Counted from the stretch's first letter, positions 8,161 to 17,550 are shown. The stretch is DNA of 64,000 nucleotides from Kribbella solani (GCF_014205295.1 NZ_JACHNF010000001.1:3472001-3536000); one strand, 5' to 3'. The notes: generated by a model from the sequence alone, not told the origin. A program made the numbers and translations.

Positions 8161-10371
8161 TTACGCTCCGTTGATGTTGCTGCGGCGGTCGATCGCAGCC
8201 CGGATGTCGTCGGCGCGGGCACCCTTGCGGTTCACGCCGTCGCGTTTCACGTCGCGGCTGGGGACCTTCAGCGCGCGGGCCTGAGCCGAGATCGCGTCCG
8301 GCGTGGTGCCGTCGTACTGCTCGGGCATCTGCTCTCCGAGCCGTCCGGCGATCGCCTCCCAGTGCGCGGCGGTGTCGGCACCGAGCACGGTGAGGATGTC
8401 GGCCAGCACGTCCCGGCTGGTCCGCTCGATCTGTTCCCCGGCCGCGTCGCCGGTCAGCAGGTTCAGGTTCTCGCGCAGCTTGCGGGCGGCGGTCAGGATG
8501 TGGTCGGCGTCCTTGGCGTCGGCCAGGAAGGTCCGCACGGTCGGGGTGTCGTCGCTTGCTCCGTACAGGTAGCCGACTCCCCGGAACTTGTCCCCGACGG
8601 GCAGCGTGGAGGCGTCGAAGCCTTCCTGGTAGGCGTCGCCACCGAGCACGGCCATGGACACGTCGCGGTTACCGCAGCGCAGCGCGAACCGCAGCGTGTG
8701 GTTGTCCCGGAACCGGTTGAACAGCCGCGCCACGTCGCCCGCGCCGACGCCGGACGGCTTCTGCGACGCCGACACCAGCCACACACCAGCGCTCGGGCCG
8801 ACCGCCTGAATCATCGACAGCTTGCGGGCGATCTGCTTGTTGATCTCCTGGTCTTCGGTCTCGAAGTACTTCTGGAACTCCTCCATCACCAGAATCCACA
8901 CGCGCAGCTCGGGGTAGCGGGGATCGCGGGCCAGGGCCTCGGTCAGTTTCCCTTCCTCGCACACGTCGACCGGCAGTGTGGTGAGCAGGCTGTTGACGTT
9001 GTCGATGTGGGTCAGGATCTCGTCCAGCGCGGCCAGCAGGTGCCCGATCGGGTCGGGGTCGTTGACGTTGGGCACGTCACCGAAAACGATGCGGTGGGCA
9101 ACCTTTTTGAAGCCGAGCCAGTCCGGGGAGTTCTTCCCGTCGACAATGACCAGCTTCACGAACGGGTCCAGAGCGGCATGCAGGGCGACCATCCGGGCGG
9201 AGAACGTCTTGCCCTTACGGGGCTGAGCACCGACCAGCAGGGAGAACCACGGCAGCGACAGCCCGACCAGGCGACCACGCTCGTCCAGCCCGAACCGGAC
9301 CGGCTGCCAGATCGAGCGGCGCTTGCCGTCGAGCATGTCGGTACGCCCGGCCGGTTCAGCCAGCGGGTCCGTGTCGGCCACGAACAGCTTGTGGCGACGG
9401 CTGGACGAGTCGTCCGGGGTCAAGAACACCTGCCGCACATGGACATCCAGGCCGGAAGCGATCTTCTCTTTCGCGCCGACGACCTGCGTCCAGCCCAGAC
9501 CCCACGGCAGATCGATGACAACCTCGGTGCCGGTGTTGCTCGCGTCGCGGGACATGGTCGAGCCGAAGTTGACCTGCTTGTCGGTCTTGTCCGGGTTGCC
9601 CAGTCCGGCGGCGTAGTAGGCGCGCAGCACGATGTCTGAGTTGAGCTTGCGGTACCGGGGCGCGACCACAGCTGTCCCCACCAGCGTCTGACCGGCCGGG
9701 CGGCCGTAGTGCGCCAGAACCGCAGTCAAACCAGCCAGCACCGCCGCTACAGCGGCCCCAGGAGCCATGTTCAGCCCAACCAGCGCACCAACGGTCACGG
9801 CGATGTTCTGCACGGCCAGCACGCCACCACGCCACAACCGGGTTGCCTTGAGCTGACGGTGGATCCGCTCCCACTCCTTCAACGCGCTCTCGTCGGCCGC
9901 CTTCTGCTCCAGCGCGAACGAGTTCGGCACCCACCACCACCGCACCTGCGTCCCAATCAGCCGCGACAGGCCACGGCCCGCGAACCACAGGAACTTCGTT
10001 GCATACCAAGGGGATCGGACCGCGTGGAACGCCGTCACGTGCCCGGCCCGGCCGCCAACGCGGCGCATCGTCGCGGGCAGCGCCTTCGGCCGCAGATGCA
10101 CCGGCACGATCGGCACCCGCTCACCCGACTGCACCGGCAGCGGCAGCGTCCGCTTGTCCACCGGCACCAGCACGTTCCCCGTGGCCGGGTCGTCGTCGGT
10201 GTCGCCGTCCAAGGCGACCTCGTAGGCGGTGTCCATCCGCTCAACCTCGGCAGGCGACACCGGCACCAGCGCGCCGGCCAAATCCTCCGGGGCCTGCGCG
10301 TCGTCGCGACGGGCGCGGCGCGCGTCCAGGTCGATCGGGTCAGGCAGCTCGTTGTTCATCGGCTCGGTCAT
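8161..10371 (-). CDS. FtsK/SpoIIIE-type conjugal DNA translocase (TraB/TraSA-like)
   Basis: A 736-residue protein. The N-terminal 240 residues include two hydrophobic segments (near GGVLAVQNIAVTVGALVGLNMAPGAAVAAV) and the centre carries an FtsK-type ATPase with Walker A GAQPRKGKTFSAR and Walker B LRVWILVMEEFQKY. The C-terminal 90 residues end with a helix-rich segment that could be the DNA-recognition winged helix. In AICEs this single protein moves double-stranded DNA between mycelia. The ATG has GAGAAG upstream. The Spd-like gene ends 2 bp before this start, so they form one operon. Confidence 0.88.
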   Translation of the reverse strand: MTEPMNNELPDPIDLDARRARRDDAQAPEDLAGALVPVSPAEVERMDTAYEVALDGDTDDDPATGNVLVPVDKRTLPLPVQSGERVPIVPVHLRPKALPATMRRVGGRAGHVTAFHAVRSPWYATKFLWFAGRGLSRLIGTQVRWWWVPNSFALEQKAADESALKEWERIHRQLKATRLWRGGVLAVQNIAVTVGALVGLNMAPGAAVAAVLAGLTAVLAHYGRPAGQTLVGTAVVAPRYRKLNSDIVLRAYYAAGLGNPDKTDKQVNFGSTMSRDASNTGTEVVIDLPWGLGWTQVVGAKEKIASGLDVHVRQVFLTPDDSSSRRHKLFVADTDPLAEPAGRTDMLDGKRRSIWQPVRFGLDERGRLVGLSLPWFSLLVGAQPRKGKTFSARMVALHAALDPFVKLVIVDGKNSPDWLGFKKVAHRIVFGDVPNVNDPDPIGHLLAALDEILTHIDNVNSLLTTLPVDVCEEGKLTEALARDPRYPELRVWILVMEEFQKYFETEDQEINKQIARKLSMIQAVGPSAGVWLVSASQKPSGVGAGDVARLFNRFRDNHTLRFALRCGNRDVSMAVLGGDAYQEGFDASTLPVGDKFRGVGYLYGASDDTPTVRTFLADAKDADHILTAARKLRENLNLLTGDAAGEQIERTSRDVLADILTVLGADTAAHWEAIAGRLGEQMPEQYDGTTPDAISAQARALKVPSRDVKRDGVNRKGARADDIRAAIDRRSNINGA

Positions 10372-10372
10372 G

Positions 10373-11245
10373 TCACTTCTCCCCGTTCTCGCGGGTGTGG
10401 ATCAGGTGGGCCAGCGCGGCACCCATGCCGAGCACAGCGACGGGCAGGCAGGCAACGGCAGTGGTGATGGGCCACGGCGCGGCCGTAACGCCAGCGGCCT
10501 CCAGCAGGTGATAGGCGACCTGCCCCAACGCGCCCAGACCAAGGGCGGACAGTGCGGAGACCTTGGCGAACCGGCGCGCCTTGGCCGGGACCCGGCCGGA
10601 CAACCACACCCGCAGCGCGAACGCGGCATACGTCTCGACACCGATCGGAAGCGTGATCGCAGAGTTCAGCGTGAACCCGTCCGCGATGCCGGGCAGCGGG
10701 TGCACGACCCCGAACCCGGTCAGCTCACCGAGACCGACCCAGCCGGACCAGACCGCGACGAACGCGGGCAGCGCCAGCAGCAGCACCGGCCACGATCGGA
10801 CGGGGCGCATCTCAGCCCCAGCCTCAGCGTCGGTGTCCGGAGTCGCCTTGGGAGCCGGGGAGATGCCCCCGCGCCGGATCAGCCGCGGGAACCAGCCCAG
10901 CCATCCCGCACGGCGCGCCGGAACCAGGGCTACAGGCGGCGCGACCTGCGAAGACTCCTCGTCAACAGACTCAAGAGCCGTTGCCGCGACCTTGGTTTCG
11001 GTGGTGGTCTCGTTCGGGTCCGGCACCGAGTGCAGCCGGGTCTCCGGACGGTCCTCGGTCCGGTCGGCGATGTGCTCGTCGGTCAGGGCAGCGTGGACGG
11101 CCTTGGCCTTGTCCTTGCCGATCCGCAGGTGCTTCATCAGCCGGTTCTGCGACGGGACCTCGCCCAGCTCGGCAGCGAGACGGCGGGCGTCCGGGATCAG
11201 GTCCTCTACCGGGACCGGGTACGACGTACGAAGCGGGGTACTCAT
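10373..11245 (-). CDS. Spd-like membrane protein of the AICE transfer operon
   Basis: A 290-residue protein. A soluble N-terminal part (about 1-60, LIPDARRLAAELGEVPSQNRLMKHLRIGKDKAK) looks like a winged-helix segment, then a charged linker, then four hydrophobic segments between about 150 and 285. The C-terminal half resembles DUF2637/Spd proteins that help intramycelial spread of Streptomyces elements. It overlaps the upstream 71-residue gene by 4 bases and precedes the translocase by 2 bp. Role is inferred from family and position. Confidence 0.65.
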   Translation of the reverse strand: MSTPLRTSYPVPVEDLIPDARRLAAELGEVPSQNRLMKHLRIGKDKAKAVHAALTDEHIADRTEDRPETRLHSVPDPNETTTETKVAATALESVDEESSQVAPPVALVPARRAGWLGWFPRLIRRGGISPAPKATPDTDAEAGAEMRPVRSWPVLLLALPAFVAVWSGWVGLGELTGFGVVHPLPGIADGFTLNSAITLPIGVETYAAFALRVWLSGRVPAKARRFAKVSALSALGLGALGQVAYHLLEAAGVTAAPWPITTAVACLPVAVLGMGAALAHLIHTRENGEK

Positions 11246-11457
11246 CGCGCCTGACCTCCCGTCAGGTGGCTAGCAACCCAGCCGCCCGCGTGGGGCAGCG
11301 TGTCGGTGGTGTGCAAGACGTGATCGCCGCGCCAGACGATCCACGCCGTCCCCAGCGCCGTACGGGGCGAGACGACCTGCACCAGGTCGTATCCCGCGAC
11401 CTTCCACCAGCCCAGATCGACCTGCACGAGGTCCGCCAGAGCCGTACCGGCGGTCAT
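11242..11457 (-). CDS. Small hypothetical protein, AICE transfer operon
   Basis: A 71-residue protein (MTAGTALADLVQVDLGWW...). Both ends overlap neighbours by 4 bases (ATGA at 11454-11457 and 11242-11245), which supports it as a true coupled gene. It is rich in Trp and Val, with no cysteine pair or membrane segment. I recognise no function. Confidence 0.6.
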   Translation of the reverse strand: MTAGTALADLVQVDLGWWKVAGYDLVQVVSPRTALGTAWIVWRGDHVLHTTDTLPHAGGWVASHLTGGQAR

Positions 11458-11702
11458 GCCGCGCCCTCGGTTTCCGGGTCGCGGTCGCCCAACTCCCGGC
11501 CGATCTCCAACACCCGGCGCTGCGCCCGCCGAACCCGGCGGGTTTCCAACGGGGACGCGTACGGACCAGCGTTGATGAACGCGATCTGTGCATCCAAGAG
11601 GTCCAGCTCGGCCGCGATCAGCGGCCATTCCAGCTCGATACCGGCCAGGTCCGCTGCCGAAGGTTCCTGGCTAGCGACGGCCGACAGGTGGATGATGCTC
11701 AT
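11454..11702 (-). CDS. DUF6284-like small protein
   Basis: An 82-residue protein starting at ATG 11702 (MSIIHLSAVASQEPSAADL). Its EPSAADLAGIELEWPLIAAELDLLDAQI segment resembles small DUF6284 proteins that occur beside AICE transfer genes; family assignment is from memory of the pattern. It is probably the first gene of the minus-strand transfer operon. The 237-residue reading that extends upstream crosses the promoter region and is rejected. Confidence 0.6.
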   Translation of the reverse strand: MSIIHLSAVASQEPSAADLAGIELEWPLIAAELDLLDAQIAFINAGPYASPLETRRVRRAQRRVLEIGRELGDRDPETEGAA

Positions 11703-11874
11703 TGGGTTGTGCTCCTGTTCGTGAAGGGACTGGACCGGCCCTGACGCCTCGGCGGTTGCACCCGCCGGGGCGTCGCTCTGTCGGGCCTGACCAGAACATG
11801 AAGCGAAACTAAGGTGCGCACCACGGTAGCGCTTCAGCGAAGGTTGCGCAAGCGAGGTGCGATACCCTGGTTGG

Positions 11875-12111
11875 GTGACTGATCTACGTGACGAGTTGAA
11901 GTCGGCGACGCTGCGGTATCGCGAGACCGAGGCGGCCCACGAGCAATCCCGGACCGAGATGCTGACCGCTGTCCTTGCGGCGCTCCGGGGCGGCGTACCC
12001 CCTACTGAGGTGGAACGGTTGTCGCCCTTCACAGCGGCGTACATCCGCAGAGTTGCCCGCGCGGAGGGCGTCCCGCCAGCGGCGCCAGGGCCTAAGCGGG
12101 TGAGCTCCTGA
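11875..12111 (+). CDS. Small putative DNA-binding protein, probably leaderless
   Basis: A 78-residue protein starting at GTG 11875 (VTDLRDELKSATLRYRETEAAHEQSR). It is helical, with a C-terminal segment VLAALRGGVPPTEVERLSPFTAAYIRRVARAEGV that has the spacing of a helix-turn-helix. TACCCT at 11863-11868 is a -10-like hexamer only 6 bases before the GTG, so the mRNA may be leaderless. It lies divergent from the transfer operon, as regulators of AICE transfer do. Function is inferred. Confidence 0.55.
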   Translation: MTDLRDELKSATLRYRETEAAHEQSRTEMLTAVLAALRGGVPPTEVERLSPFTAAYIRRVARAEGVPPAAPGPKRVSS

Positions 12112-12251
12112 GTGGTCGGCTCGTTCATGCGTCCAGCGTCGGCGCGAAACGATCGATTGATGTGCACTCGGCAGGCTGCGCACTTTTGTGCGCGTTATCC
12201 GGTCCAATCGGCGGTTGACTAGAGGGACCACATCAACGAGGGGAAGTGCAG

Positions 12252-13445
12252 ATGCACGTAGGTGAGCGCATCGGGGCCTACCGCAAGCGACGCGGTATGT
12301 CGCAAGACGCCCTGGCGGGACTCATCGGAATGTCGCGCTCCTGGCTGTCGCAGGTCGAGCGTGGGATTCGTGGTGTCGATCGACTGTCCACCCTGAACGA
12401 CCTAGCAACCGTCCTGCGGATCGACGTAACCGACCTGATCGGCCGTGACTGGGTTCTCGCGCCGGACGCGCCAGAGCACGTGAAGGCCGTCGACGCCGTC
12501 CGCAGCCAACTGGCGAGCTATCACCACCTCCTGGGCGAGCCCGCAGCTCCGTGGCCGCTCCCACAGCTCCGAAACGGCGCTGTGCAGGTCCACCAGGCCT
12601 ATCAGGCCGCGAAGTACCACACGGCGACGGCGATGCTTCCAGACCTCATCCGGGCCGCCGACGCGTACGACGGCTACCAGGGCCGCGACGGCAGGGAGAC
12701 CCACCTTGCGCGATGCTCGGTCTACTCGGCCGCCGCCAAGCTCCTCACGAAGGTGGGTGAGCACCAGCTCGGGTGGCTTGCCGCCGACCGCGCCACCCAC
12801 GCAGCTATGGCTGCCGAATCCAAGGCCGCACAGGGCCTCGCGGCGTATCAGGTCGTCTGTGCACTGCTCCGCAGCGAGCGCACCGACGACGCGGAAAGGA
12901 TCGCGGTCCGATCAGCCGAAGGTCTCATGTCGCTGACCGGCTCGGACGCGCCCGACGCGGTGTCACTCGCCGGTTCCCTGTGGCTCATCTCCTCCGTCAT
13001 CGCTGCGCGCCGCTCAGACCGTGCGACGGCGACCGACCGGCTGACGACGGCCGGACAGCTCGGAGACCTCCTGGCGCACGACGGCAACCACTGGTGGACA
13101 GCGTTCGGCCCCACCAACGTCCTCATCCATCGCGCCTCTGTCGCAGCCGAGTTCGGGGAGCCGTCCAACGTGCTGCGGGTCGCTACGGAAATCGACCTGG
13201 ACACTATGCCGGCCGGACTCCAAGGCCGCCGATCCCGCCTCCACATCGACCTGGCATGGGCGCAAACCCAAGCCAAGAACGACATGGAGGCGATCCTGCA
13301 TCTCCAGGCAGCCGAGCGCGTAGCTCCCGAGTCGATCAAGTACCACACCATCGCCCGCGAACTGGTACGCGAACTCCTCCGCCGCTCCCGCAAACCCAGC
13401 CCGTCCCTGACCGCTATCGCTACCCGCGCAGGAGTACTCGCGTGA
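12252..13445 (+). CDS. XRE-family transcriptional regulator with TPR-like C-terminus
   Basis: A 397-residue regulator. The N-terminal XRE helix-turn-helix (about 1-65) reads GERIGAYRKRRGMSQDALAGL with SRSWLSQVERG as recognition helix. The remaining 330 residues are helical repeats like those of large actinobacterial XRE proteins. I prefer ATG 12252, 6 bases after GAGGGGA, over the in-frame GTG at 12246. Its stop overlaps the flavoprotein start by 4 bases. The pair is divergent from the transfer operon and may control it. Confidence 0.82.
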   Translation: MHVGERIGAYRKRRGMSQDALAGLIGMSRSWLSQVERGIRGVDRLSTLNDLATVLRIDVTDLIGRDWVLAPDAPEHVKAVDAVRSQLASYHHLLGEPAAPWPLPQLRNGAVQVHQAYQAAKYHTATAMLPDLIRAADAYDGYQGRDGRETHLARCSVYSAAAKLLTKVGEHQLGWLAADRATHAAMAAESKAAQGLAAYQVVCALLRSERTDDAERIAVRSAEGLMSLTGSDAPDAVSLAGSLWLISSVIAARRSDRATATDRLTTAGQLGDLLAHDGNHWWTAFGPTNVLIHRASVAAEFGEPSNVLRVATEIDLDTMPAGLQGRRSRLHIDLAWAQTQAKNDMEAILHLQAAERVAPESIKYHTIARELVRELLRRSRKPSPSLTAIATRAGVLA

Positions 13446-13987
13446 CCGACCGAACCCTGTACATCGTCGTCTGCGGTGCGCCCCTCGCCTCCCGTACCGC
13501 AGACGGCGTCAAGGCCGCCCGAGCCAACGGCTGGGACCCCTACGTCATCCCCACCGAAGCGGCAATGCCATGGCTCGCAGACCAGGACCTTGGAGATGCG
13601 CCCGTCATCACCGGCAATCGCACCCCAGACGAGCCGAGGCGCACCCCACCGCCCGACGCGATCGCCGTCGTCCCGATGACCTTCAACACCCTCAACGCCT
13701 GGGCGAATGGCAACGCACACACCTACCCGCTAACGACTCTGTGCGCAGCAATCGGGGCCCAAACTCCTACCGTCGCGGTCCCATTCGCGAAACAGGACCT
13801 CGCTGGTCATCCCGCCTGGCTCGCCTCACTCGCAGTCCTTCGGTACGCAGGGATAAGCGTCATTGACCCATCCAGCGGCGCAACCAACTCCATCGACCCG
13901 GTTGCATCAGGGACGGGAGCCGAGACCGCGGAGAGGTTCGATTGGGCTTGGGTGCTTGGAGTTCTGAATTCGGTCGGGAATCGCTAA
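13442..13987 (+). CDS. Flavoprotein (phosphopantothenoylcysteine decarboxylase-like fold)
   Basis: A 181-residue protein with a Rossmann-like flavin fold: TLYIVVCGAPLASRTADGVKAA at the N-terminus and AIAVVPMTFNTLNAWANG, which matches the FMN-binding PxTxNT-type motif of the HFCD family. Such flavoproteins accompany XRE regulators in Streptomyces AICEs and chromosomes. It starts with GTG overlapping the regulator stop and ends 4 bp inside the 3' end of the convergent membrane-protein gene. The reaction is unknown. Confidence 0.75.
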   Translation: MTDRTLYIVVCGAPLASRTADGVKAARANGWDPYVIPTEAAMPWLADQDLGDAPVITGNRTPDEPRRTPPPDAIAVVPMTFNTLNAWANGNAHTYPLTTLCAAIGAQTPTVAVPFAKQDLAGHPAWLASLAVLRYAGISVIDPSSGATNSIDPVASGTGAETAERFDWAWVLGVLNSVGNR

Positions 13988-15255
13988 CCTCCGGGCCGAA
14001 GGCGAACTACTTCCTCAACAATCTTCGCAATCAGGGTCGAGTCCGGCGCACCCGACTTGGATTCCTTGATCTGCGGTGCAGACCCGTTGGCTTCCCACGC
14101 CCGCCCGAACATCCGTTCCATGAAAGCCAGCTTTGCAGCCTTTACAGCTTCAGGGTCATCGACATCAGCCAAGAACGGACCAACAGCGCGCAACTCCAAC
14201 TCGACACGCTTGTTCATGTTCGAGCGCGAGAGGGCGTGGGAACCAAACTGAAATGCGACTCCAGCTGCGGTTGCCGCGGTCAAGGTCAAGCCGAGCTTGA
14301 GGGCGACGAACTGCCACGAGGGCTTCGCATTCATGTCAATTCGACCAACCGTCCGAACGAGATAAACCGCGACAACCACGAGCAGTACAAAGCCTAAGAA
14401 GTAGGCCAGGACTCCCGAGATCCATTCCCTAGTGGCGTACGATCCATAGTCGCGCGCGAGCACAGCCGCGGCAGCTTTGCCCGACACCTTCTCGACGTCA
14501 TCCCTAAGTACCTTCACGGCATCAAGCTGCTTATCTGCGTCACCTTGGATCTCTTGGAGTTTGTCCATTGTCGGCTTAGCGGATGACAGCAGCGCTTTGC
14601 TCTGATCGCTCAGCCATTTCTCATAGCGTTCCTCGCGTTCCGTCTGCTTTGTCGTGAAGGCATCATTGTTCTGCGTCAGAGCAATATCGAGCCGAGTTTC
14701 ATCCGTCGAGATCTTCGTTCGTAGCGACTCGACCTCAATGGCAAGGGTAGCAAGTGAGTCACTTAGCGCCTTAGCTTGCTCGCTGTCGCTAGCATGCAGC
14801 TCAACCGCTTTCTCCCTCTCCTCCGAAATCTTCGTGGTGAGATCGACTATTGAGCGATCGACAAGCTCCCGATACTCCAGGAAGGTTCGGGCCGCCTGGG
14901 TGGCTTGCGAACTCTTAGGGACTGGCGGCAGAGCACCAATCGCATTCTGTATTCCATCGACATAGTTCGCAGCGTTCTGCAGGTGGCCAACATTCGCATT
15001 AGCGTTATAGTTGCGAATCTCACCCATCATCGCGTTGAATGCGGATTGCACAGCCGCGAAGGTTTGCGAGGAATACGGAATGGTGTCGGAAGCATCTTGA
15101 TGTGCCTTTAGCACGCTAATTATGTAGCGGACGTGCCTCAACGCTCCCGCCGCCGGTTCCCCTCCCGCCGACCGCTCGGTTGCCTCGGCGACCAGCTCCT
15201 CGGCCTGGCCTAGCGCCACCCAAATCTCAAGCGCCTTGAACGCGGTCTCATCCAT
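13984..15255 (-). CDS. Coiled-coil membrane protein, cargo of element 1
   Basis: A 423-residue protein of unknown family. Residues about 110-270 are strongly charged and helical and likely form a coiled coil (for example ISEEREKAVELHASDSEQAK). Two hydrophobic segments follow, near 292-315 (GVLAYFLGFVLLVVVAVYLV) and 330-355. The C-terminal 70 residues are soluble. ATG 15255 is preferred; the longer reading adds 14 unlikely residues. Base composition is lower in GC than neighbouring transfer genes, suggesting separate acquisition. A surface-sensing or defence role is possible but unsupported. Confidence 0.65.
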   Translation of the reverse strand: MDETAFKALEIWVALGQAEELVAEATERSAGGEPAAGALRHVRYIISVLKAHQDASDTIPYSSQTFAAVQSAFNAMMGEIRNYNANANVGHLQNAANYVDGIQNAIGALPPVPKSSQATQAARTFLEYRELVDRSIVDLTTKISEEREKAVELHASDSEQAKALSDSLATLAIEVESLRTKISTDETRLDIALTQNNDAFTTKQTEREERYEKWLSDQSKALLSSAKPTMDKLQEIQGDADKQLDAVKVLRDDVEKVSGKAAAAVLARDYGSYATREWISGVLAYFLGFVLLVVVAVYLVRTVGRIDMNAKPSWQFVALKLGLTLTAATAAGVAFQFGSHALSRSNMNKRVELELRAVGPFLADVDDPEAVKAAKLAFMERMFGRAWEANGSAPQIKESKSGAPDSTLIAKIVEEVVRLRPGG

Positions 15256-15520
15256 ACCCGACTGCCCCTCCCGAGCGTCTCGCCTGTACCTCCCCACCGA
15301 ACGCTAGCGGTTTGCCCCGGCGCAGCCGAAGAGGCTGGCTGGCGAGACACGGCACGAGCGTCGACAAGGCAAAGGGAATCAGCGGATTCGACGCTCCTAG
15401 CTCGGCCTCGGTGCCCATGCTCGGGCGCGCCGAACAGCCCCCAGCCGCTGACTCGTAACGCAGCACCCGGCTGTGCCGATGAAGCTGGCAGTGGGATGCA
15501 AATGACCGGGGGGAGCCGTT

Positions 15521-16051
15521 GTGGAGCAGATGAAAGGCAAGGCGCGCTTTCGCTGGGAAGTGGCCCGGCTCAGCGCAACACCCGTGCACGTCCACGAAGC
15601 TGTGACAATCGAGCTGCCGCACGATCCCGCCACTGTGTGGAACTTCCTCGAAGATCCACAGAGCTCGATCCTGCTATCAGACCGCACGTCTCGCGCCGAG
15701 CGCCTGTCCGGGACACCGCTCGGATTGGGTGAGATCCAGCTGTTCATTCAGGAGAGCGATTCGGGTCGGGTCGGCAGCATGCTCGAGGTGGTGGCCTACG
15801 ATCCGGGGCGGCGGGCTGTCACTCGTGACATTTCAGGTGGCCCGCGTGGCGGTGGCGAGTTGCTGGTGGAGCCGCTTAGCGCTGGCTGTCGAGTTACCCA
15901 AAGCCATTGGGTCACATTGCCGGTGGGCACTTCCAGTCGCACAGCCAAGGTCACGCGCCAGGTCTTCCGTGCACATCTGGACGACTTCGGGAGACGGCTG
16001 CAGCGCGTAGACAGCAGCGTCATCGCGCGATGGGCGCCATCAGGCGTTTGA
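15521..16051 (+). CDS. SRPBCC-family (START/Bet v1-like) protein
   Basis: A 176-residue protein with a typical SRPBCC pattern: VHVHEAVTIELPHDPATVWNFLEDPQ at the N-terminus, alternating strands in the middle, and a long C-terminal helix (TRQVFRAHLDDFGRRLQRV). These proteins bind hydrophobic ligands. GTG 15521 has GGGGGAG about 6 bases upstream. It stands alone in the cargo part of element 1, 265 bp from the divergent coiled-coil gene. Ligand unknown. Confidence 0.7.
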   Translation: MEQMKGKARFRWEVARLSATPVHVHEAVTIELPHDPATVWNFLEDPQSSILLSDRTSRAERLSGTPLGLGEIQLFIQESDSGRVGSMLEVVAYDPGRRAVTRDISGGPRGGGELLVEPLSAGCRVTQSHWVTLPVGTSSRTAKVTRQVFRAHLDDFGRRLQRVDSSVIARWAPSGV

Positions 16052-16175
16052 GGCCAACCAGTCCGGCCCGATGAAATGGGCAGCGGATGCGGGACCGCCA
16101 AGGGCTCGTAAGTGATCGGGGTTCAGGCGTAACCTCGATCCGAACCAGTCGACCGTTATGTGTGGAGGGGCACAG

Positions 16176-16361
16176 ATGGCAGACGAGAAGCCGACCGATC
16201 AGCCAGGACAAGAGTCTGTGGAGCCAACTGGAGCGACAGTCGAGCGCGTCGGGATGACCGCCGGCGGTCCGCCGGACATCCGCGGGCTGGATGACCAAGA
16301 GGGCGTCCCGGAAGTAAGTCCTGGTACAGAGATCGAGAAGGACGGACCGCCTGACTTCTAG
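16176..16361 (+). CDS. Small acidic hypothetical protein
   Basis: A 61-residue, proline- and glutamate-rich polar protein (MADEKPTDQPGQESVEPTG) preceded by GGAGGGG at 16164-16170. It ends 11 bp before the DUF6338 gene, so they are probably cotranscribed. No motif is recognised and it is probably disordered. Confidence 0.5.
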   Translation: MADEKPTDQPGQESVEPTGATVERVGMTAGGPPDIRGLDDQEGVPEVSPGTEIEKDGPPDF

Positions 16362-16372
16362 GCGAACTGAGC

Positions 16373-17113
16373 ATGCTTCCCAACAGCACTCTTAGCGTTG
16401 TCTTGCTTCTGCTCCTTGTACTGCCAGGGATCTTCTTCGAGTTGATCAGCGAACGTCGGCGCGCTGCGCCGGTCGAGACAAGCTTGCGAGAGTTCGGCCG
16501 GATTGTGCTCTATAGCATGCTGTTCACGTTCATTGGGCTGCTACTCGTGGCCATCGTTAAAGCGATCGCGCCGTCGTCGCTGCCAGACGGGGAGACCTTA
16601 CTCGGGGGCGGGCGCAAGTACTTCGCATCCAACTATCGACAGCTCCTGTTCGGAATCGGCCTGCAACAGGTGGGCGCGCTGGGTTCCGCGTGGGTCACCA
16701 ACTCGGTGCTCAAGAGACGACCGGGCGCGGCGAACATCAAACCGGCGAGCGCATGGGTACACGTCTTCCGAGGCTCAGTGCCCCCGGGCGAGATCCCGTA
16801 CGCACGTGTCGTCATGCAGAACGGCGATGTCTACGTCGGCGCCGTCAAGCACAGCTCTGTCGAGATCGCCCAGTCCGACCGCGAGTTGGTACTCGCTCCG
16901 CCGCTGAGATACAAGCGCAACGGCGAGGACGACAAGCGTCTGCCTGCCAAGTACCAGAGGGTTGTCCTTAGGGGCACCGAGATCTCGGCTATCGCAGTTG
17001 CATACGGCAAGGAACTCGTAGCCGTTGAGGCAAAGCCGCGACGTGGCCTGCGAGAACGTCTGAAGGCTCTTCGAGCAGGTGGAGATTGGGTCTCAGGAAT
17101 CCTCGACCGCTGA
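16373..17113 (+). CDS. DUF6338-family membrane protein
   Basis: A 246-residue protein. Two N-terminal membrane segments (about 5-24, and 43-65 around IVLYSMLFTFIGLLLVAIV) are followed by a soluble domain with HVFRGSVPPGEIPYARVVMQNGDVYVG, which matches DUF6338 as I know it. Such proteins occur in mobile elements and defence-rich regions of actinobacteria, without assigned function. It is the last gene before the right repeat of element 1. Confidence 0.7.
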   Translation: MLPNSTLSVVLLLLLVLPGIFFELISERRRAAPVETSLREFGRIVLYSMLFTFIGLLLVAIVKAIAPSSLPDGETLLGGGRKYFASNYRQLLFGIGLQQVGALGSAWVTNSVLKRRPGAANIKPASAWVHVFRGSVPPGEIPYARVVMQNGDVYVGAVKHSSVEIAQSDRELVLAPPLRYKRNGEDDKRLPAKYQRVVLRGTEISAIAVAYGKELVAVEAKPRRGLRERLKALRAGGDWVSGILDR

Positions 17114-17269
17114 TGTGCTGTGGCCCGCACCCCCACGCTTTACCCCATGGGATTGATCGGGAAGCAACGAGTACCAACGACTCCGAACCGCCGTCGCGCT
17201 CAGCGCTCCTTCCCAGGTCACGGGCAACATCGGAGTAGCAACGAGCACCAAACGCCAGCCCTGTAAGGG

Positions 17270-17310
17270 AATCAGCGGGTTCGGGGTTCGAGTCCCTGGC
17301 GGCGCACAAA
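17270..17310 (+). repeat. attR: right 41-bp direct repeat of element 1
   Basis: An exact copy of 3136-3176, carrying the 3' half of the tRNA-Lys from the anticodon loop on. The 5' part of a tRNA is absent upstream, so this is an attachment-site remnant, not a gene. The second integrase gene starts 240 bp downstream, so it may also serve as the left end of a second element. Confidence 0.93.
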
Positions 17311-17311
17311 T

Positions 17312-17337
17312 GCCCAGGTCACGCAAGTGTCCTGGGC
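17312..17337 (+). terminator. Hairpin after the right repeat
   Basis: GCCCAGGTCAC (17312-17322) pairs with GTGTCCTGGGC (17327-17337) with one mismatch and a GCAA loop, followed by TTCTTC. Its position relative to the tRNA 3' end equals that of the hairpin at 3177-3204, so it was probably the tRNA terminator before element 1 arrived. Confidence 0.7.
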
Positions 17338-17550
17338 TTCTTCATGTCTGCGACGCACTCAATACGCACTCAAATGCCGCGCGCAGCCTCCAAGGTGATC
17401 CGCACACAGCCGCCTCGCCGACCCTGATCGCGGTTCGTGTGCCCATAACTGTGCGTGACATCACATCGTTTCGCATCGTCGCCGAACTCGCCGGATCAGG
17501 CCACCCACCAACGTTGAGCCTCCAACCACTACACCGGTTGGAGGCCTGAC

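Noticed and set aside
12773-13441. Upstream extension of the flavoprotein reading frame
   Set aside because: It overlaps the XRE regulator in another frame and is Arg-rich; GTG 13442 couples to the regulator stop.
17270-17310. A second tRNA-Lys gene
   Set aside because: Only the 3' half is present; upstream bases do not form the D arm or the 5' acceptor strand.
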